Counted from the stretch's first letter, positions 30,893 to 40,525 are shown. The stretch: DNA of 49,646 nt from a virus (IMGVR_UViG_3300022591_000519:1-49646); one strand, 5' to 3'. The notes: generated by a model not told the origin, from the sequence alone. Program-made: numbers and translations.

Positions 30893-31059
30893 TATGATAT
30901 CTTTCTAATAGCGTTGGTAATTTGGCTTGTTTCAGTTTTGCGTCGATTGTTTTCTCTTTCTAATAGAGAAACTTTTCCATTTAATATTTTGATAACTTGT
31001 TCTAGTCTTGCTAGTCTATCTTCAAGTTGTTTCATTTTCTTTTCGTTTGGATCAATCAT
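30892..31059 (-). CDS. Small coiled-coil protein (55 aa)
   Basis: MIDPNEKKMKQLEDRLARL, then EQVIKILNGKVSLLERENN: heptad-spaced Leu/Ile/Val along almost the whole length. Starts overlapping the stop of the 136-aa gene (ATGATTGA) and ends overlapping the thyX ATG. Probably a small oligomeric phage protein; function unknown. Confidence 0.6.
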   Translation of the reverse strand: MIDPNEKKMKQLEDRLARLEQVIKILNGKVSLLERENNRRKTETSQITNAIRKIS

Positions 31060-31462
31060 CTTTTTTCTCCTCGTGGCATAAAGCTTCTAGAAGTTTGTAA
31101 TGATCGTAGGCTTTTTTAAGAGCTTCAAACTTTTCTAGTTTAGCAGGATCTGGTACAAGTATAGCAAGACGCTTGTTAATATCTTCTAATGTCTTGGCAA
31201 TACTAACACCTTTAATCTTAACATCGCCATCGAAGTTAGCTTCGCCTGTTACTTGTAGACTAGGATGAGATCCAGTAGTTCCGTTAGAAGTAGTAATGTT
31301 CCCCCAATTACTATAACCAGTGCCGCCTGCGGTAATAGAATAAGACGACGGCACGGTTAAGCTACTATATGTACTAGCAGTAGTACTAATAGTAATAGTG
31401 CTACCACCCAATCCGCCGGCATTAACTGGTGAGCTTACTTTTGAGTTCACTAAAACCGCCAA
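31052..31462 (-). CDS. Probable virion structural protein (136 aa)
   Basis: The N-terminal half is Ser/Thr/Gly-rich (ITISTTASTYSSLTVPSS), then GEANFDGDVKIKGVSIAKTLEDINKRLAILVPDPAKLEKFE, a strand-plus-helix motif broken here for length that I associate with phage virion or baseplate proteins. Helical Lys-rich end. Starts inside the glutaredoxin gene (41-bp overlap). Confidence 0.55.
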   Translation of the reverse strand: MAVLVNSKVSSPVNAGGLGGSTITISTTASTYSSLTVPSSYSITAGGTGYSNWGNITTSNGTTGSHPSLQVTGEANFDGDVKIKGVSIAKTLEDINKRLAILVPDPAKLEKFEALKKAYDHYKLLEALCHEEKKDD

Positions 31463-31646
31463 TTAGTTCTCCATCTAAAAATATTTGAGGAACTGTGCGA
31501 GCTGTCGGAACTGCTTCTAACAAATCCTCTTTGGTGTATCCGTCACCAATTTTCTTTTCTTCAAAGGCAATGCCTTTTTGTTTTAACAATGCCTTTGCCT
31601 GATCGCAATAGGGGCAGTTGTACTTACTCCATACTGTAGCTTTCAT
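31422..31646 (-). CDS. Glutaredoxin
   Basis: 74 aa with redox site CPYC (YNCPYCDQAKALL) and TVPQIFLDGELIGGF (cis-Pro and glutathione-binding Gly-Gly). It reduces the RNR disulfide during dNTP synthesis. Ribosome site AAGGAAA; lies just downstream of nrdB. Confidence 0.93.
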   Translation of the reverse strand: MKATVWSKYNCPYCDQAKALLKQKGIAFEEKKIGDGYTKEDLLEAVPTARTVPQIFLDGELIGGFSELKSKLTS

Positions 31647-31658
31647 TTCTTTTCCTTC

Positions 31659-32759
31659 TTATAATTCTGGTAGTTCGTCGTAACTAACATTGTCGCTCAT
31701 TACACCGATAACATAGTTAGTTGATTCATTTTCTTGAAGTGCTGTTTGCTTCTTATTGATATTCACATGTTTGTTAAACCACGGAATAGGACTTGATCTC
31801 GGATGTTCATCCGCATACTTGATGCCAATTTCTTTTAAACGTGTAAACGCGGTGTAGTCAACAAAGTCTTTTAGAATAGTAGCATTAAGACCAATAACAG
31901 GACCTTTGCTAAACAAGTACTCTGCCCAGGCTTTTTCTTCACGAATAACATCTAAGTACATTTGATATACTTCGTCAGCGCACTCAGTTTCTAACTTAAC
32001 AAAGTCGGGATCATCTTTCTTAACATTGTTGATCAACCAAGCGGTCCAGTCTGCGTGTAGAATTTCATCTTGTAGAATTAAACTGATAATGTTACCATTA
32101 CCAATGTAAATCTTGTTTTCAACCATTGCTAATGAGGTGGCAAATGAAACCATGAAGCGGAGTGCTTCCAATGCATAGCTCGCGTGTAGTGCCAACCAAA
32201 TCGCTTTCTTGTGATCGTGCGTAGCAATTTCTTCGCCCAATTCTTTACGGCAGTTAAGTATGTGTAAATCTTCATAGTAACGTCCTATGTTAGCGGCCAT
32301 GTCTACAATTTCGGCAGTATCATGGATTTTGTTAAACTCTTCTTTAGGTACGCCATACACGTTACGAATAATGTGACTGTATGACTTACTGTGAATGTTA
32401 GTTTCAAAGAAACTCCAGTTGCTAACAAGTGCTTCTAGTTCCGGGATTGAGATGACCGGGCTGAATACTTGATTTGGCGCACGACCTTGAATGGAATCCA
32501 AAGCAGTCTGGCGCAACAGATTAGAAGTAAAAATATGTTTAACTGCATCTGACGCATCCTTATGATCCATCTTGTCTTTGGTAAGACTAATTTCTTCTGG
32601 TACCCAAAAGAAGCCACGTGCTAGTTCTTCAAATCGTGCTATTTTAGGATACTTAACTTCTTCAAAACGTTGTACTGTGACTGGACCTGCTGGATCCAAA
32701 AACATCTTACGCTTTAGGTAGTTTGTTTGTTTTGATAAGTTATATTGTTCTTTGCTCAT
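31659..32759 (-). CDS. nrdB: Ribonucleotide reductase class Ia beta subunit
   Basis: 366 aa. R2 signatures: LDSIQGRAPNQ, ISIPELEALVSNW, ETNIHSKSYSHIIRN (radical Tyr in SYSH), and a later EILHADWTAW iron-ligand helix. Holds the diiron-tyrosyl cofactor. ATGA overlap with nrdA, so the subunits are made together. Confidence 0.96.
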   Translation of the reverse strand: MSKEQYNLSKQTNYLKRKMFLDPAGPVTVQRFEEVKYPKIARFEELARGFFWVPEEISLTKDKMDHKDASDAVKHIFTSNLLRQTALDSIQGRAPNQVFSPVISIPELEALVSNWSFFETNIHSKSYSHIIRNVYGVPKEEFNKIHDTAEIVDMAANIGRYYEDLHILNCRKELGEEIATHDHKKAIWLALHASYALEALRFMVSFATSLAMVENKIYIGNGNIISLILQDEILHADWTAWLINNVKKDDPDFVKLETECADEVYQMYLDVIREEKAWAEYLFSKGPVIGLNATILKDFVDYTAFTRLKEIGIKYADEHPRSSPIPWFNKHVNINKKQTALQENESTNYVIGVMSDNVSYDELPEL

Positions 32760-35104
32760 AGTTTACATGCCTCGCAGTCATCTTCATCAGTATATATCGT
32801 AATAGGTTCACCTGGGATAACAGGACTGGCTATAGAACCATTTACGTGGGTGCCTGTAACACTTACTTTGGCCCCTACTTTATTGATTAAACTATAGTAT
32901 ATAGTCTTTATGCCCCACTTGTAAGCCAACATTAAGTTTTTGGCTATCAGTGTACCCGGAACTTTACCTTCTGCAAAATATGCGGGGTTGTAAAACGTAT
33001 TAGTACTTAAACTTTGATCAATGTATGCGGCTAAGACGGCGGCTGTTTTTAAGTATTCAACACAGTCCTTTTGATCCCACATTAACTGATAGCGATTCTT
33101 TAACTTACGATATTCTGGTACAACCTGTACAAATGAACCTGCTTTAGATTCCTTCACAGAAATCATTTCCATCGGCATTTCAATTCCGTTGGTGGAGTTT
33201 AGAACAACAGAGCTAGATTCTACAGGCGCAACTGCCATCAATGTAGCGTTGCGAATACCATGTTCTTTCATACGACCACGTAGGCCTTCCCAATCTAAGT
33301 TAGCGCATGGGGTAAAGTCAGTTAATTCGTTTACTCCAGGACTACGGCGTTCCCATGGAAACACACCTTTACCATAATAGGTAAATTCACTACGAGCACA
33401 TGCTCCACGTTCTTGAGCAAGCTCTACACTCATCTCAGTTAGGAAGTATGCTTGGTGTTCTGCCCACTTTTTAACTTCTGCAAGTGCATCTGTTTCGCCA
33501 TATTTGAAACTACGTTTAGCATGCCAGTAGGCTAAGTTAGTAATACCAACACCTAGAGGTTCAAAGTCTTCGTTAGCCAGCTTACTTTGGATACTTAAGA
33601 AGTCTTGATAGTTTAATAAGTTTGATAGCGAGCGTACTAGCACACGGCAAGCCTTGCGCATCTGTTGAGGATTACTAAACGCACCCCAATTTATTGAGCC
33701 AAGAGTGCAAAGAGCAATGCGTCCCTCTGGATCTTCAATTCTCTGGAAAGGACGGGTGGGTAAAAGTATCTCCTGGCATAGGTTTGATTGATATATGGGA
33801 TCAAGTGTTGTATCAAACGGACCTTGGTTAATGACGTTGTCGATATTGACAAGATATATGCGCCCAGTATCAGTACGTTCTTTAAGGATTCCGTTTTTGA
33901 ATACTTCATCTGCCGATACAACTTTTTTCTTCTTTGTCTTGTCTTGTTCATACTGTGTGTACAATCTTTCAAATTCTTTACTATCTCTATAATATGCTTG
34001 ATACAAGTCCGGAACTTGGCTTGGATCAAACAATGTAATCATTTCGCCATTGCGATAACGATTCCAGAACATCTTGTTAATAACGACACTATAGTCCATT
34101 TGACGAACACGAGTTTCTTCAGTACCTTGGTTATTCTTTAGAACAATAAAGTCTTCAAACTGTGCATGCCAGATGGGAATAGTAACTGTACATGATGCAT
34201 TACGAATACCGCCTTGTGAACATGAACGCAAGTCGGCGAACCATTTCTTTAGAAACGGAATTAGTCCGGTATGTTTAATTTCTCCATTGCGGATAGGACT
34301 TCCTAGAGGACGGATTCGACCAATCTCTAAACCAATGCCAGCACGTTTACTAGCATACTTGGCCATCATCTCTCCGGCCGCAAAGATTGAGTCTAGTGTG
34401 TCGTCACTACTAATAAGAACACATGAACTAAATTGCTTAGTAGGTGTCCCAAGACCGGCCAACACAGGAGTAGCAAGAGTAAAGTGACCATCACTCGCGC
34501 ACTCGTAATATTCTTTAACATATTTTAACCTCTTATCATGTGGTTCATTGTGAAACGCTGTGGCCGCCGCAATAGCATAACGCACTTGTGGTGTTTCATA
34601 AATTTGTCCAGTAGCACGATTTTGCACTAGATACTTTTCAGCCAACTGAGCAATGGCCGCATAGGTGTATTCTTCATCTTTATGATGATCAATGAATAGA
34701 TCAATAATGTCCCATTCTTCTTTTGTGTACCAATCTAGTAGCTCTGGAGTGTACATACCTATACCAATATTTTTACATACTATGTCGTATAGTTTAGGTG
34801 GGTCATATGTTCCGTAGACGCTCTTACGTAGCATAGACACTTTTTGTCTGCCTGCTACGTATTGATAATTTACATTATTGATTTCTGGATTTTCTTCTTC
34901 ATCGATCAAGTCTACCATTGCTTTTAATAGTAACTCGTCGATTGTTTCGGTAGTCATACCGTCATGCAATTCGATCTGTGCTTTGATTTCAATCATAGAC
35001 GGACTTACACCATCTATACCTCTACAACCAAATGCTACCTGTCTCTGTATTTTGCTAATGTCTAGTGGGACTTTCTCTCCACTGCGTTTAACAACTGTGA
35101 TCAT
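32756..35104 (-). CDS. nrdA: Ribonucleotide reductase class Ia alpha subunit
   Basis: 782 aa. N-terminal ATP cone (VVKRSGEKVPLDISKIQRQV), FSSCVLI with the first redox Cys, radical site NLCQEILLPT, CTLGSINWGAF, and the C-terminal redox pair CEACKL. Reduces all NDPs to dNDPs. A 9-bp hairpin lies in the leader. Ribosome site AGGTGAAG. Confidence 0.97.
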   Translation of the reverse strand: MITVVKRSGEKVPLDISKIQRQVAFGCRGIDGVSPSMIEIKAQIELHDGMTTETIDELLLKAMVDLIDEEENPEINNVNYQYVAGRQKVSMLRKSVYGTYDPPKLYDIVCKNIGIGMYTPELLDWYTKEEWDIIDLFIDHHKDEEYTYAAIAQLAEKYLVQNRATGQIYETPQVRYAIAAATAFHNEPHDKRLKYVKEYYECASDGHFTLATPVLAGLGTPTKQFSSCVLISSDDTLDSIFAAGEMMAKYASKRAGIGLEIGRIRPLGSPIRNGEIKHTGLIPFLKKWFADLRSCSQGGIRNASCTVTIPIWHAQFEDFIVLKNNQGTEETRVRQMDYSVVINKMFWNRYRNGEMITLFDPSQVPDLYQAYYRDSKEFERLYTQYEQDKTKKKKVVSADEVFKNGILKERTDTGRIYLVNIDNVINQGPFDTTLDPIYQSNLCQEILLPTRPFQRIEDPEGRIALCTLGSINWGAFSNPQQMRKACRVLVRSLSNLLNYQDFLSIQSKLANEDFEPLGVGITNLAYWHAKRSFKYGETDALAEVKKWAEHQAYFLTEMSVELAQERGACARSEFTYYGKGVFPWERRSPGVNELTDFTPCANLDWEGLRGRMKEHGIRNATLMAVAPVESSSVVLNSTNGIEMPMEMISVKESKAGSFVQVVPEYRKLKNRYQLMWDQKDCVEYLKTAAVLAAYIDQSLSTNTFYNPAYFAEGKVPGTLIAKNLMLAYKWGIKTIYYSLINKVGAKVSVTGTHVNGSIASPVIPGEPITIYTDEDDCEACKL

Positions 35105-35133
35105 TCTTCACCTATCTTATAATTATATTGTTT

Positions 35134-35156
35134 TTTAAGGGCAAGACGCCCTTAAA
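35134..35156. repeat. Hairpin in the nrdA leader
   Basis: TTTAAGGGC-AAGAC-GCCCTTAAA, a perfect 9-bp stem. No T-run follows on the minus strand, so it is not a normal terminator; a leader-stabilising or regulatory structure is possible. Confidence 0.45.
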
Positions 35157-35182
35157 GGAATTCTGTTTGCTGGAGTTGATAT

Positions 35183-35617
35183 TTACCTTGGGCGTTCTAA
35201 GGTAACTAGATTTTCAAGCCTGTATAAACTCGGTATATTATCCGCAGTAACTACTTCGCCGTCTTTAAAATTCAAAACCATATGCTCATCTATATACACT
35301 ACATTATACAGTCTGTTGTGTTCTTGGTCAACTAGAGTTTTGATTTCTATCTTCGAATCTTTGAAACGATTTGTTAGTAATAGGGTATAGCCCATCATGA
35401 GGCTTAAGGTAAAATCATCGTACTTATTATCTACTAAGATTTCCCACGGGGTAGGCCAAGCCCGCTGATGGTAAGGATCAATTTTTGAGTTGTAGGGGAC
35501 GGTGGGTGCGTCCATCCAAAGATTAGCGACATCTTTCAAAGGATCTGTTGCAGATTCAAGGGATTGTCTAAATTCAGCCCACAGAGATAACCGGTCGTCC
35601 GGCATTAGTTTAAACAT
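35183..35617 (-). CDS. Hypothetical phage protein (144 aa)
   Basis: DDRLSLWAEFRQSLESATDPL, then PWEILVDNKYDDFTLSLMMGYTLLL and mixed beta segments; a type I associate with T4-like phages, function unknown. Follows the tail-fibre gene by 2 bp, so probably late or structural. Confidence 0.6.
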   Translation of the reverse strand: MFKLMPDDRLSLWAEFRQSLESATDPLKDVANLWMDAPTVPYNSKIDPYHQRAWPTPWEILVDNKYDDFTLSLMMGYTLLLTNRFKDSKIEIKTLVDQEHNRLYNVVYIDEHMVLNFKDGEVVTADNIPSLYRLENLVTLERPR

Positions 35618-35619
35618 GC

Positions 35620-37269
35620 TTAATAAAGCTGGTTATATTCAAATTCTAAGAATGTTGTTGTTGCAGGAACCAACGCACTGATTGTAAATGCGTTAGACGA
35701 AGTTGACACAGTTGCAGTAAACAAGATGCCGCCATCTGACGGACCTGTATAACTGAACGCATCTGTAACCACAGGAGTTGTACTGTTGGTAACAACTGAA
35801 AGATCACCTCTACGTGTAACCCCCGTAGTTACTTGTGTTGCAACATAAGACATTTTAACCAGTTGATCTGATTTAGTCTTTGCTACGGTCAACACAGGTT
35901 GATACACTACAGAATCAGGAACCAAAGTAGTTGCTTTCACAGTTCTACCTTCTAAGAAAGTTGGACCTATCACTGTAGGCAACATTACTGTTGCTGTATT
36001 TGTTGTTGTATTGTTTTCTTCAAATCTAAAAAAATAATCATTAGCACTTGTGTTGCCTGGAGTGTAGTAACCTAATACTTCATACCATTGACTTGCTTCT
36101 GTTGTTAATTTGTTACCGCAGTTAAGGAACTCGTTGTTTGCGCTGTTGATGTATGTTGCTACGTTGTTTGTATTAGTACCAACAAAGATTGCCTGTGCAT
36201 AAACGTTTTCAAATCTATTACCTTGAATCAACACGTGCTGTGGACCAATACTAGTTGGAGTAGAGTACGGAGCGGCTTGACTTGTTAGGTTATAGGCAAA
36301 GTTAACAGCAACAGTCATGTTGCGGAATTCGTTATTGCGAATATAGATATCAGTGCTATCGTAGTTTGATGCAACGCCACTACTTAAATTATCAAAGATA
36401 CAATTTTCAATTTTTAAATTCTTAGTAGTAGTCGCTCCAAGTCCTCTAATCTCAACACCAACTACGCTGTCGTTAATTGGAGTTGTGTTAGCACCTTTGA
36501 ATTTAATGTTTTTAATTTCAGCGTCAAGTACACAGTCTGCTTCAATAAGACCCTGTTGACCTTGTTCAGCTAATGGGTTATCATAGCGAATGGTCATTCC
36601 CTCTACGGAGATACTTTGAGGTTGACGTATACCGCCTTGAATTGTAAAATCGTTTTGATAGGTTAAATGTCCCTGCGCACTTAGTCCGCAGAACTGCATG
36701 ATTGCACTACCTGTATTCAATTGGCGAATGATTGTTTTATCAATACCATCACCTACGATAGTAGCGTATGGTGGAATATATAAGGTACCTGTAATCAAAT
36801 AAGTACCTGCTGGAATTCTTAAAGGCTTTCTGTTAATAACAGTTGCGGCATCTGTATTTGCATACAGTTCTAATATAGCTCGTTGTAGTGCTTTTGTGTC
36901 GTCTGCTACACCGTCGCCTACTGAACCAAAATCACGTGTAGTAACATAGTCATCTAGTTTAGCTTGTAGTGTACGGATAACAGGAAAGTTTGTTATGCCT
37001 GTTTGAATAACTGGATTATTCTTAGCATACTGATAAGATTCTAATGCAAATAGATTTCCGTCTGAAATACTATTCATTGTTAAAATTTCAGTGTTGCCTA
37101 CAGATGGTGCACCGTCACCGCTTGGAGGTGCCGCTGTGCTACCATTACCAATATATAGTTTCTGAACGTCAGTGGACCAAGCAAATTCGCCCGCAGATAG
37201 CTGGGGAACGCCTGTGATTAACTCTTGGCCACGTCTGACCTGAATTTTCGAGATTTGAAGGACCGCCAA
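35620..37269 (-). CDS. Tail fibre/tailspike with right-handed beta-helix
   Basis: 549 aa from a TTG start with AGGAG. The N-terminal domain ISKIQVRRGQEL...LSAGEFAWSTDVQKLYIGNG matches the domain found at the start of many phage fibres (tropism-determinant N-terminal type). Then DYVTTRDFGSVGDGVADDTKALQ opens a pectate-lyase-like beta-helix (about 115-400) with repeated N-rich turns (IENCIFDNL, IRNNEFRNM, IQGNRFENV). The C-terminal beta domain is probably the receptor-binding tip. Likely binds or cleaves surface polysaccharide. Late box GATAAATA 20 nt upstream. Confidence 0.85.
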   Translation of the reverse strand: MAVLQISKIQVRRGQELITGVPQLSAGEFAWSTDVQKLYIGNGSTAAPPSGDGAPSVGNTEILTMNSISDGNLFALESYQYAKNNPVIQTGITNFPVIRTLQAKLDDYVTTRDFGSVGDGVADDTKALQRAILELYANTDAATVINRKPLRIPAGTYLITGTLYIPPYATIVGDGIDKTIIRQLNTGSAIMQFCGLSAQGHLTYQNDFTIQGGIRQPQSISVEGMTIRYDNPLAEQGQQGLIEADCVLDAEIKNIKFKGANTTPINDSVVGVEIRGLGATTTKNLKIENCIFDNLSSGVASNYDSTDIYIRNNEFRNMTVAVNFAYNLTSQAAPYSTPTSIGPQHVLIQGNRFENVYAQAIFVGTNTNNVATYINSANNEFLNCGNKLTTEASQWYEVLGYYTPGNTSANDYFFRFEENNTTTNTATVMLPTVIGPTFLEGRTVKATTLVPDSVVYQPVLTVAKTKSDQLVKMSYVATQVTTGVTRRGDLSVVTNSTTPVVTDAFSYTGPSDGGILFTATVSTSSNAFTISALVPATTTFLEFEYNQLY

Positions 37270-37288
37270 TTTAATTCTCCTGTATCAG

Positions 37289-37972
37289 TTATTTATCGTA
37301 CCAAACACGTTTGCCATCTACCAATTTCCAGCTTTTTCCACTGCATCCGTTATCTACTATTACTTTTCCACGGTTATTTTCATAAGGCGGTAAAGGAGGC
37401 ATATTGGATCGTCTAATTCTCCATCCTTTTGATTGTTTTTGAAACATTGGGCTGTTAGGATTGTTAAGTGCAGTAGGAGCGGCTTTATCAACACCGTGTT
37501 CCTCGCACCATTTAGATATGTTTTGTACGTATGTTTCGGTAGGATCATCTATGCGGCTAACATACCACCCTTTAGTACGATTCTCAGCTTGTTTTGCATG
37601 CCATTTGTCTTTTTCGTGTTGGGTTAGAGATCTATACCAGTTAGTTGTACCTTCCATCTTATAGTTACTACGGTCAATCTTATCATACTGTATAAACTTA
37701 CTGCGATCGCCGCCCGTGCCACCTTCTACTAGATTGTAGCTCATAGGATCGCTAGTAGCGTTTGTTGTGCTAATCCAGTATTGTTCACGTAAATTTAGTT
37801 GTTCTTCGCTACTGCAAGTTTCGATAACTTCTTTAACAAAGTTTTCTTGACCATACTTAGCGTATGCTTGTTTGAGGATTTTACCTGATCCCATATAGTT
37901 AGGATCGCGACCGTTAGTTTTACCTATGTACCAGCGACCGTTGAGTGTGTTTGTTATCTTGTAGATGTGCAT
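37289..37972 (-). CDS. GIY-YIG homing endonuclease (Seg-like)
   Basis: 227 aa. N-terminal GIY-YIG domain: IYKITNTLNGRWYIGKT, MGSGKILKQAYAKYG, and LREQYWI with the catalytic Glu. The C-terminal region (about 140-227) has repeated DNA-binding modules (WCEEHGVDKAAPTALNNP, KQSKGWRIRR) like NUMOD-type helices. Free-standing, between a methyltransferase and the tail-fibre gene, as with T4 Seg genes. Late box AATAAATA 5 nt before the ATG, no ribosome site. Confidence 0.9.
   Translation of the reverse strand: MHIYKITNTLNGRWYIGKTNGRDPNYMGSGKILKQAYAKYGQENFVKEVIETCSSEEQLNLREQYWISTTNATSDPMSYNLVEGGTGGDRSKFIQYDKIDRSNYKMEGTTNWYRSLTQHEKDKWHAKQAENRTKGWYVSRIDDPTETYVQNISKWCEEHGVDKAAPTALNNPNSPMFQKQSKGWRIRRSNMPPLPPYENNRGKVIVDNGCSGKSWKLVDGKRVWYDK
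37290..37297 (-). promoter_or_regulatory. Late promoter box (GATAAATA) of the tail fibre gene
   Basis: TAAATA core 20 nt before the TTG start; overlaps the end of the GIY-YIG gene. Confidence 0.5.
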
Positions 37973-37977
37973 ACAGA

Positions 37978-37985
37978 TATTTATT
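37978..37985 (-). promoter_or_regulatory. Late promoter box (AATAAATA), leaderless type
   Basis: TAAATA core 5 nt upstream of ATG 37972. Confidence 0.4.
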
Positions 37986-38010
37986 AGATATCTGTAATAT
38001 AGGCATTATA

Positions 38011-38781
38011 TTACCAGCCGCGCCAGTGTGGGGTCAAATAGGGTAATGATACTGTTGATAGTTTTTCGTTAGGAGCACACACCATGTTTTGCCCGTCATC
38101 TGTAATAAACCAATGACTGTATTCTGGTGCAATTTCGTTAACTACTGCTTTAATGGTTTCGTGTATATAAGAACCAGCACAGTTATTGTACTCAACCCAT
38201 AACCAGGGACGATGTGTTCTTATTGTATTTGCCGCACCTCTAAGGGCGTTAGGCTCGTATCCTTCTACGTCCAGTTTAATAAAATCTACCTTAGGTAAAT
38301 TTAAACTGTCAATAGTAACCATTTGGGTTAGATTAGGATTAGTGTAGTCAAACTCTGCTACTTCTGAATCCACTGATACAGAACCATAGTCGTCTACTTG
38401 TTTATAGTTAACATCGGGCATACGAACAACGCCAACTGTATCGCCCAATGCTTGATTATATACATGAACGTTATATAAGTCATTGATAGCTACTGTACCA
38501 GCAAGTGCGTAGAACAGACGTTTTTGAGCCTCAAATGATAAGATTCTGGTCTGTTTACCTTCCAGTTTACGTGCTAATGGCACAGTTACAAAGCCAATAT
38601 TAGCACCGCCGTCAATTACTACAGCATCATCAGGAAGACTATCTATAATCATATACATACGATTTAGCTCATCTTCAATATGTGTGCGTTTAGTTTGTTC
38701 TAGTGCTTCACCTTGAAACTTGCAGTATTGATTTACAACAAACTGTCCGTAGTCGCTTTCGTAGATCTTAAAGTCGCTCAT
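38011..38781 (-). CDS. FkbM-family methyltransferase
   Basis: 256 aa. SAM-binding motif VIDGGANIGFVTVPLA, then FSFEAQKRLFYALAG, and DFIKLDVEGYEPNALRGA, the FkbM signature. These enzymes O-methylate sugars or small molecules. Overlaps the next methyltransferase-like gene by 4 bp (ATGA). May modify glycans near the tail-fibre target. Confidence 0.88.
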   Translation of the reverse strand: MSDFKIYESDYGQFVVNQYCKFQGEALEQTKRTHIEDELNRMYMIIDSLPDDAVVIDGGANIGFVTVPLARKLEGKQTRILSFEAQKRLFYALAGTVAINDLYNVHVYNQALGDTVGVVRMPDVNYKQVDDYGSVSVDSEVAEFDYTNPNLTQMVTIDSLNLPKVDFIKLDVEGYEPNALRGAANTIRTHRPWLWVEYNNCAGSYIHETIKAVVNEIAPEYSHWFITDDGQNMVCAPNEKLSTVSLPYLTPHWRGW

Positions 38782-39449
38782 ATTTCTAAATACTCTCCAT
38801 CCGGTCCTGGATGTCCACCATCTGCTTCTACACCATAGTTTGCGTGTACAAAAATCTTTTCAACTGAATTATCTTCAATACCTAGTTTATGGAATTCTTC
38901 TTTTACAATATAAAATGCAGTAGCACCCCATTGGTCGCAACCATACAATTCGTAGCCCTTCTCGTTAGCCATCTTTGTGATGCTTTCTAGGCTAGAACCC
39001 ATGTAGCGTGTACCGTTCCAAACATAGTCTGCGTTGTAAGGAGGTACTGCTAATGTGCCAGGGGCCTTAACACCGTTGTATTCAATAAACACAACACGTG
39101 GACGATATTCTAATGCTTTCCACAACCAATAGTCCATTCCATCAACATCGATACTTAAGAAGTCAAATTCTTTAGGGCAGTTACCTTGTGCAAATACTTG
39201 ATTGATATTTTCTGCTGTGATAAAACTTTTTACAACCTGCACAGGGTAGGTCATACAGTTAAACACTATTTGATGATACTGATGTTCATCGCATTCGATG
39301 TAGGTTGCCGACCAGCCGTCCTGTTTAACTATTTTTGATGTATGATCATCGTAAAAGTTATAGACGCCAAATTCTACACAATGCTTGTTTGTTGTGCCAA
39401 TTTTATTAAAGACATCATCGATGTTTGGAATTAGACTATATTGATTCAT
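38778..39449 (-). CDS. FkbM-like methyltransferase relative
   Basis: 223 aa. CVEFGVYNFYDD (a loose SAM motif), ATYIECDEHQYHQIV, FDFLSIDVDGMDYWLWKAL, VVFIEYNG: the order of a class I methyltransferase with FkbM-like IDVDG in place of LDVEG. Divergent; activity not certain. Overlaps the neighbours on both sides by 4 bp. Confidence 0.7.
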   Translation of the reverse strand: MNQYSLIPNIDDVFNKIGTTNKHCVEFGVYNFYDDHTSKIVKQDGWSATYIECDEHQYHQIVFNCMTYPVQVVKSFITAENINQVFAQGNCPKEFDFLSIDVDGMDYWLWKALEYRPRVVFIEYNGVKAPGTLAVPPYNADYVWNGTRYMGSSLESITKMANEKGYELYGCDQWGATAFYIVKEEFHKLGIEDNSVEKIFVHANYGVEADGGHPGPDGEYLEI

Positions 39450-40144
39450 TTTTGTAGTAAGTAGTATTCTTCGACTTTGTTAAGCCAGAGGTCTTGATAC
39501 TTATTGAAGTCTTTGGGCTCGAGTCTAAATTCTTGATATTGGAAATCTCTTGAACACATAAACACAACACCTTTTCGAATGTCTGTTCCATATACTTCGT
39601 TGTGTGCAAGGATATAGGCCATTAGTTGTAAGTAGTAATCTTCAATCCATTCTGCTTTCTTAGGCTTATTGGTTTGTTTATGATCCATTACTGCTGGCTC
39701 GCCTTCGTGTACACCTACTAAGTCTGTAGTACCCGAATACAATCCCGGAAAGTATAAGCTCTGCTCCATTGCCCACACTTCGTTTACTTTAGACAGTCCG
39801 TTAGCAATAATAACATCAGCCATTTTGTTAGCTTGTACGTGTACAGCATTATTACCGGGCTGTCTTTCTAATCCACACAAGAAACGTTCTAGGTTGCCGT
39901 GCATTGCAGTACCAACACCTGCGGCTTCTGTTGTAATTTGTTGTGCTTTTGCATGTCCTATACGATCACGCCACTCATTAAGAGCAGTCATGTCTTTAGT
40001 AGCACTTAGAATAGTTGTAACACTAGGGAGGCTTTCGCCATCTGGAGTTTGGTAAACACGTTTTCTAGTTATAGGATCGTTTACCTGTTTGCAGTTTTTG
40101 TATTGATACCGCTCTACAAATGGCGGTGCTGTTATAAGGTCCAT
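39446..40144 (-). CDS. PD-(D/E)XK exonuclease (RecB/Cas4-like)
   Basis: 232 aa. Motifs: GTAMHGNLERFL (motif I His), SGTTDLVGVHEGEPAVMDHKQT (motif II Asp, motif III D-x-K, split by loop) and YYLQLMAYILAH (motif IV Gln-x3-Tyr). This layout is common for phage recombination exonucleases. The start is preceded by a TATAAT -10 only 5 nt upstream, so the mRNA may be leaderless. Confidence 0.86.
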   Translation of the reverse strand: MDLITAPPFVERYQYKNCKQVNDPITRKRVYQTPDGESLPSVTTILSATKDMTALNEWRDRIGHAKAQQITTEAAGVGTAMHGNLERFLCGLERQPGNNAVHVQANKMADVIIANGLSKVNEVWAMEQSLYFPGLYSGTTDLVGVHEGEPAVMDHKQTNKPKKAEWIEDYYLQLMAYILAHNEVYGTDIRKGVVFMCSRDFQYQEFRLEPKDFNKYQDLWLNKVEEYYLLQK

Positions 40145-40149
40145 CCCTT

Positions 40150-40179
40150 ATTATACTTTCTTTTAATTACCTTTTGCAA
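40150..40179 (-). promoter_or_regulatory. Sigma70 promoter of the PD-(D/E)XK gene
   Basis: TTGCAA, 18-bp spacer, TATAAT; the -10 is 5 nt before the ATG, implying a leaderless transcript. Confidence 0.55.
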
Positions 40180-40522
40180 CCACGTTGTGGGCCATTTGGT
40201 CTACTGATTTACCAGAAGAGGTATTTGGTGTAAGATTTTGCTCTTGATCTTCTGAACCAACTTTAGTTTTTAATTTGATGCTTTCGCTATCCCAGCTTCT
40301 AACAAGAGTTTTTAAGTCTTTGTTTTCTGGTTTCTTTAACAAGCTATCAAGCGAATCATAGTTTAATTCGCCTAATCCTTGTGAGTGCATGAAGTTGATT
40401 AGTTCTGGATCGTTGTAGGGAATTTCGAGTGGCTGTCCTGCATTATCAGCCACTCCAATTTTGTTACGAAAGAACTCAGCAATCGTATCAGCAACATCAT
40501 TGATTGCTTCAAATAAACGCAT
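40163..40522 (-). CDS. Probable internal/virion protein (119 aa)
   Basis: Starts MRLFEAINDVADTI, a short tag like other proteins here with a possible LFE/A prohead-protease site. The rest is charged and helical, with a Ser/Asn-rich end. 3 bp after the 467-aa gene. Function unknown. Confidence 0.5.
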   Translation of the reverse strand: MRLFEAINDVADTIAEFFRNKIGVADNAGQPLEIPYNDPELINFMHSQGLGELNYDSLDSLLKKPENKDLKTLVRSWDSESIKLKTKVGSEDQEQNLTPNTSSGKSVDQMAHNVVAKGN

Positions 40523-40525
40523 TGA

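Noticed and set aside
35134-35156. Terminator before nrdA
   Set aside because: The perfect hairpin is followed by A-rich, not T-rich, sequence on the minus strand.
37289-37972. GIY-YIG gene inside an intron of the tail-fibre gene
   Set aside because: The tail-fibre frame is complete on its own with a TTG start and ribosome site; the nuclease is free-standing.
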